Source of the DNA: Cyclina sinensis
Lineage: Eukaryota; Mollusca; Bivalvia; Venerida; Veneridae
Direction of reading: 5' to 3'
Assembly (NCBI GenBank): GCA_012932295.1
Contig: JAAONU010000019.1
Span: 22,949,908-23,013,907, forward strand
Length of the DNA: 64,000 nt
Shown here one piece after another: positions 59,248 through 64,000 of the stretch. The position numbers were made by a program, and so were the translations under genes. Numbering within the stretch: position 1 is the first letter of the stretch; every line of letters begins with the position of its first letter. The notes beneath the pieces are model-generated. The model made no database searches and had not been told where the DNA came from. It was given only the letters and a program-made list of their open reading frames with translations.

Positions 59248-61060
59248 ATTTTGGAGGTAAATGAAGTTGTAGAATTTCGGTTCAGTTTATGCAATTAATA
59301 TTACAAAGTGAATTGTTTTAAGAAAAAATAATAATAAGCAGGTTTTGATTTGACTATGTATACTAAGCGTACTTAATCGGAAGTGTATTCAGCTTCAGAC
59401 AATGTCTTTTTATCCGAGAAGAATATCTCTTCAGCATGATTAGATGTATTTGGAGCTTTGGAGCTCTGATAAAACAAGTATTAAACTGATGATTCTTAAC
59501 ATGCCAAATATTGGACTTTTCTTATTGAACATGATAAGCGCGGTCTGTCTGCAGATAGGTTGATTTGTTCATTGTTATATTTCATTACTTCTGGCCTAAG
59601 AGTACTCATTTCCACTGTATGAAAAATGATGAACATTTGTTACATGAAGTTACTTGATATTTACCCCCTCTTTACTTTTTCCTATTTTTAGGTGTGTGTG
59701 TGATGTAGCAGATAAACAGTGCGCGCTTGTTTGGATGTTTTCAGCTACTGAATAATACTCAAAATACTGTAATTGTGCTTGAACTGTCATTAATGGAACA
59801 AAGACCTTATGTTTCATACGAACTTTGCTGGTATAAGTCAGTGTGTTCCAGAAACTTACAGTGATTCCTGTCATTGTTTTATTGTGGTAAATTTTGAATG
59901 AAGAAAGCAAGGAAACTTTAGAACTTAGGACTCCTGCAAGTAATTATTTACATCTGATCACATGATCTGAAAACCAAGGAAACCTGGAAGAATGTCAATT
60001 TGTTGAAGTTATATCAGTCTAAAAATAAATGTATATTTAATTATTTTGTGTGAACATACAATTAAGAGGAAAGAATGTCAGTTTTGTTTTGTGTTTGCAG
60101 TTCAGAAGGAAATGGCATTAAAGTTGTACTTCATTCATAAAAGCAAAAGCCCTTTTATTGTAAAAGCAAAAGCCCTTTAAATCGTAAAAGCAAAAGCCCT
60201 TTAAATTTTGCTGATTTTTCCCTTTAATAATTAAAATCACTATCTGGTAAACAAAATCTTCAAACATTTAAATGATGCATTGTTTAACTGACTTAATTGT
60301 TCTATAGAAATTAAATGAGCAATTTTATTATTTAGACTTTAGATGAGTAACAGTGATCTTGTTACATGAGATAGATTTGTTATGCTTGTTTGTTGTGTTT
60401 GTTTGTTCTAAAATGCTTTTACCTCTAAGTTGTTTTTAACATTTCCAGGTTGGGAACTTGAGATATGATAAATATATTTCCATTGTTAATTGACAAGAAA
60501 ATACTACTTCAGTTCACATGATATGTAAAGAATAGTTTTGGTGTTCTTTTACCGTATGTGACTGTGTAAATTTTGAAGTAAACTCATTTGTTCTCTTTTT
60601 TAACAGTAAGTGCAGAAAAAGTGAATGCAGCATAATAGTTAGGAAACAGAAGCAATACAAAAACTGGCCATACGGCTGTATATTAATGTTATTTCAGGAA
60701 ACATGTACTGTATGAGTAAAGGTTTATCACCAAGCATTTTACATATAGTACCACTTTTTTACATGAAGAATATGAGTTTAAGATTGGCTCAGTTTGAATA
60801 ACCTTCTGTAAATGTTCCGTGTGACTGTGCTTTATCTCCCCGAAGTTCCAGTTTCAGCGTTTACCTTGACCTTCAAAGGCATCCACAATACTAGTGCTTA
60901 TATATATATATACATGTATATAAATGCTTTATTTTTGTATATGTTTTATGAAGTTATCCCTTGTCTCTAAGTTTGTACATAGTTATTTTTGAGATTTCAT
61001 GTAAGAGACACACTATTATATGATTATATGCAAATTAGAAATTGACAAATAAAACTTATA
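59248..61060 (+). other. Probable 3' UTR of the receptor gene
   Basis: About 1.8 kb without coding features runs to AATAAA at 61048-61053. Three tandem copies of a roughly 25-base GTAAAAGCAAAAGCCCTTT unit lie at 60140-60205 and a (TA)n run at 60900. Earlier AATAAA-like sites, such as near 60024, could be used instead. Confidence 0.5.
61048..61053 (+). terminator. Candidate poly(A) signal of the receptor gene
   Basis: AATAAA followed about 15-25 bases later by TTTTGTACATG and a T-rich run, a typical cleavage context. Confidence 0.5.
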
Positions 61061-61299
61061 TATTTTGTACATGTAGATTATTTTTTTTTCCATTTATATT
61101 TCAAATATAACTCAAAAGTTCAGTGATATTTTAAATTTTCAGCTTTCGCTGGTTAAGACTATATTGAAAGCTTTCCTTTGACTTACCGGTAACTACTAGT
61201 AAATGGTTAATTTAAACTTACTTATTTTACATTGATTGGGAAGCAAGTTCTTGCGAAATATTAATCCCTCTCTATGACTGCTTCCTGGGTTCAAACCAG

Positions 61300-61425
61300 T
61301 ACTTGCGCTGAAAGTGAGGAATGCAGAAAGTCACTGTAGATCCTCACCCCTGATTGGATTCGAACCAGTGACCTCCAGATCGGGAGTCTGGCACACTAAC
61401 CTCTCGACCACTGCTCCTCCTCTAA
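61300..61425 (-). mobile_element. tRNA-derived SINE (family 2)
   Basis: Minus-strand A-box-like GTGGTCGAGAGGTTAGTG, AGACTCCCGATCTGGAGG and B box GGTTCGAATCC. Same family as 28000-28140; a more decayed relative is at 62330-62475. Confidence 0.75.
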
Positions 61426-62004
61426 CTAAATGGTTAATCATTCTGAATCTACACCAGTAAACAACATTCTGATATTTGCTTCAAATTGTAAATTATGAAG
61501 TAACCAAGCTACCTGTCTGGAAAATTATTAAACATTAGTGCCTCAAAACACAAATACCATCCTCTAAGTTTGGCCAACTCAGTTAGTCTTGATTTTGTAC
61601 CTCTCACTGCTAGAGTTTACGGGATTGAATCCCAGCTAACTATTTGACATCTTTTGCGAGAAGACATTTTCTTATGAGAATATAACTGATACATTTCCTG
61701 ATGATTTCTGTTGCTGAATATTGACAAAACAGGCAGATGGGCATGTTTGTGCAAAACTAAAACTCAGTATTTCAGATTTTTACTGCTAAACAAGTATTTC
61801 CTTATTATCTGTTACCAAACCCGATACTGATGCGATTTCCTTGCTGCAGAACCATATTTCAAAATTAAACAAAAAAACAGATGGCAATTTTGAGCTGATG
61901 CAGAAAAAGGAGAAAAAGTGCCCATGTGACCTTTGCCAGAACTCTCTGAATCTATTCATCACCGGAACCGGTGCCCATATGACTGATGCCACCTACAGAG
62001 GTTA

Positions 62005-62192
62005 GGCTGTGGGAGTTAGTGCAAGATACAGAAAGCATCCCATTTCAGACTCGCTTCTGATCCTTTTCCATGCTCAGTATATACCTTGGTTTAACGTCTC
62101 ATCTGAAAGACAGTAATGTTAATGGAGGAGTAGGGGTTCGAACTCACGACCCCTCAATTACCAGTCCGGCACATTACAACTGGACCACTGAC
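62005..62192 (-). mobile_element. tRNA-derived SINE (family 1)
   Basis: Minus-strand A-box-like TGGTCCAGTTGTAATGTGCC and strong B box GAGTTCGAACCCC, then a body shared with 33050-33243. Confidence 0.75.
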
Positions 62193-62329
62193 CTGTTCCT
62201 TTTGCCAGAAATGCGTGCAAAGGAAAACTATAACAGTACTGTGAATTTTGTCCAGATTTGGCCAGGGGATTTTATGATGAAGGATCCACAATAAGCAAGA
62301 CCTTACAACTAACATGATCATGAACCCCG

Positions 62330-62475
62330 TTCGATGACTGCTTACTGTGTTCACACTATTACTCTAGTCAAATTCTGAGAATGCTGAAAAGTCATTGAAG
62401 ATTTTAAGCCCTTGTTTGACTCAGAGAGCGACATCCAGATCCTAGGGTCTGGCTTTTAACTTCTCAACCTTGCTC
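62330..62475 (-). mobile_element. Decayed SINE (family 2)
   Basis: Same order of blocks as 61300-61425 (ACTG(C)TT(A/C)CTG(T/G)GTTC, GAAAGT-like, CATCCAGATC, GGGTCTGGC) but the B box is lost (TTTGACTCAG). Confidence 0.55.
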
Positions 62476-62479
62476 TTAA

Positions 62480-63055
62480 AAATTAACAAGTTCTCAGATA
62501 TATACTGCAAATACGACTGTGTTATCTCCGAAAGCTGTCATTTAATAATGATTGCTATAAATGGGTTAGGGGTAACTGATTCAGGTAAAAAACACATGTC
62601 TTGTTCTTTAGAAAAAGTGCATTGTTATTAAAACTAGATACATGAAAAATGGAAGGACAAGACTTGGCTGAGAAGCATTGTTTCAAACACCAAAAGAAAA
62701 AAAGTCCAAAGAGAAAAGGAACACTCTAAATATATAGAAATGTCCAATGTAACTTAACAGCTAAACTTTGCATTATCTTTATATCACCTGTTGGCATACG
62801 AGTACTGAGTAGTGTGTCTTATATCTTTAAAATGTCCATAATTTCACAAATACGTTTAAGTAACTTCCTACATTACCCATACGAAGGTCTAAATTTCATG
62901 TTTAAAATACGCGTTCTTGCAGAGAAAAAAAATCAGCATCTCCAGAGTAATACTTCACATTATATTCTGTGAAAATTGACTGTCTCACAACTCATTCGTT
63001 GTTTAATTTCTTCCTTTCTTTTTCCATTACATCGATTTCATTAAAAGACATGTAT
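62480..63055. other. Intergenic, nothing recognised
   Basis: AT-rich; no supported exon or repeat. Confidence 0.5.
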
Positions 63056-63059
63056 ACTG

Positions 63060-63665
63060 CTCACAAAAAGTAGGGGAAATTGTAGGTAATATTGTTATTG
63101 CGAGTAATTAAGAAAACCGTTACCTTTTGATGTTTATTTAATCGATTAAAGAAATTCACTCGCACATTTTGATCGGAATTTAACTTCTTCATGACATCTT
63201 TAGGTACTTTAAACCGCGTCCAAAGTCATTACGTTAACGTCATCATTTTCACACGCCCTCAGTAACGTGCTGGACCACCGCTGTTATTGCAACAAGCTAT
63301 GCAATGACTCCTGTACTCCCAATTAGACGACTGATGATTTGCTGACGGATTCTGTCCCACTCTTCCTGCAGCGCCGCACAGAGCTCACGTAACGTTCTGG
63401 GTGGAGGATCACGTCTTCGGACACATTTTCCAAGAATCACCCACACATGTTCAACAGGTGATAAGTCCAGGCTCATCGCTGGCCATGGTAAAGTACTTCC
63501 GGTCTGGAGCATACAAATGGCCCGCGAACGTTGACGTCCCGTTATACAATAATTCTCATAATTCCAATTGCAAATTCGATTGTGAATTTGTGTTCGACAT
63601 TTACACAACACAATATTCTGAAAGTTTTGCTCAACTAAAGTCACAATTACCGTGATCTCGGTCAA
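63060..63665 (-). mobile_element. Tc1/mariner transposase C-terminal fragment
   Basis: Minus-strand frame 63665-63297 contains LPWPAMSLDLSPVEHVWVIL, carrying the third catalytic acidic residue of the DDE/D triad (Glu in SPVEHVW), then RRRDPPPRTLRELCAALQEE and IISRLIGS, the standard Tc1 C-terminus. The N-terminal DNA-binding part and first two catalytic Asp are absent; sequence before LPWPAM is unrelated, so the copy is internally deleted and inactive. The end near 63065 (CTCACAAAAAGTAGGGG) may be its terminal repeat. Confidence 0.85.
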
Positions 63666-63669
63666 TGTT

Positions 63670-64000
63670 GCTACCCCTTATGTCTTAAAGTTGCGCGTGC
63701 AGCACAAATTTGGATAATTTTTTATACTTCAGTGGCCACGCTATCTACACATGAACGACCATTGTAAAAATACAAACCTCCCATTTTTGTCTTTTAATTA
63801 TTTTGTTTTCACTTTTTCTTTCTTATTTATCTTCTTTTTTTCTTCACACAAAAACTATGATAAATAAAAAGGGGTAATGAAGAACGATTAAAAATCAAAA
63901 CTTGCATGACTTCTGCTACATAGGAAATAAGCAAAATACTTGCTCCGATGCTGTTCAATAACAGATCGGAAAGATTCAGCAAGCTCTGCTTGGTCACCGA
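63670..64000. other. Window end, nothing recognised
   Basis: AT-rich; no supported feature. Confidence 0.5.

Overview
This window is eukaryotic and almost certainly from a bivalve mollusc. The evidence is spliced genes with GT-AG introns, AT-rich intergenic DNA, a secreted C1q-domain gene of the kind greatly expanded in bivalves, decayed LINEs and tRNA-derived SINEs, TTAA MITEs, and non-autonomous elements built from roughly 150-165 bp internal tandem units with CCGTCCGTC-type motifs. I cannot name the species. All gene models are my own reconstructions from reading frames, splice consensus and intron phase; no transcript evidence was available.

Layout. 0.2-2.8 kb: a decayed L1/Tx1-like LINE (minus). 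2.8-3.6 kb: copy 1 of a dispersed duplication carrying an Asp/Gly-rich ORF (copy 2 at 36.5-37.4 kb). 5.0-6.6 kb: a C1q-domain pseudogene with one nonsense codon. 7.3-8.9 kb: an old tandem-unit repeat. 10.8-12.8 kb: a decayed partial copy of a matrix metalloproteinase (MMP) gene, split by a transposable element. 19.0-21.3 kb: an intact two-exon secreted coiled-coil C1q gene (219 aa) with a near-perfect 197 bp palindrome in its intron. 21.6-25.0 kb: repeats and a LINE remnant. 26.4-36.0 kb: a complete 11-exon MMP gene on the minus strand (552 aa: signal peptide, cysteine switch, zinc catalytic domain, mucin-like linker, four-bladed hemopexin). 38.8-59.2 kb: a giant class C GPCR gene on the plus strand. 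59.2-61.1 kb: its likely 3' UTR. 61.2-64 kb: SINEs and a Tc1/mariner transposase fragment.

The standout locus is the receptor. Eighteen exons join in perfect phase to give about 2,800 aa with FIVE tandem Venus-flytrap (ANF-receptor type) modules followed by one 7-transmembrane domain. Known metabotropic glutamate, GABA-B and calcium-sensing receptors carry a single flytrap per chain. A phase-0 intron falls at the same place, just before a [VI][GA] pair, at the start of each of the five inter-module linkers, which points to tandem duplication of an exon block. Modules B, D and E keep mGluR-type amino-acid-pocket positions, while A and C have lost several.

A second story is duplication. C1q and MMP sequences occur in the same order twice (5.6-12.8 kb decayed, 19.0-36.0 kb intact), so the left pair may be the dead half of an old segmental duplication. 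A third is a set of Helentron-like non-autonomous elements whose terminal hairpins differ in sequence but keep pairing.
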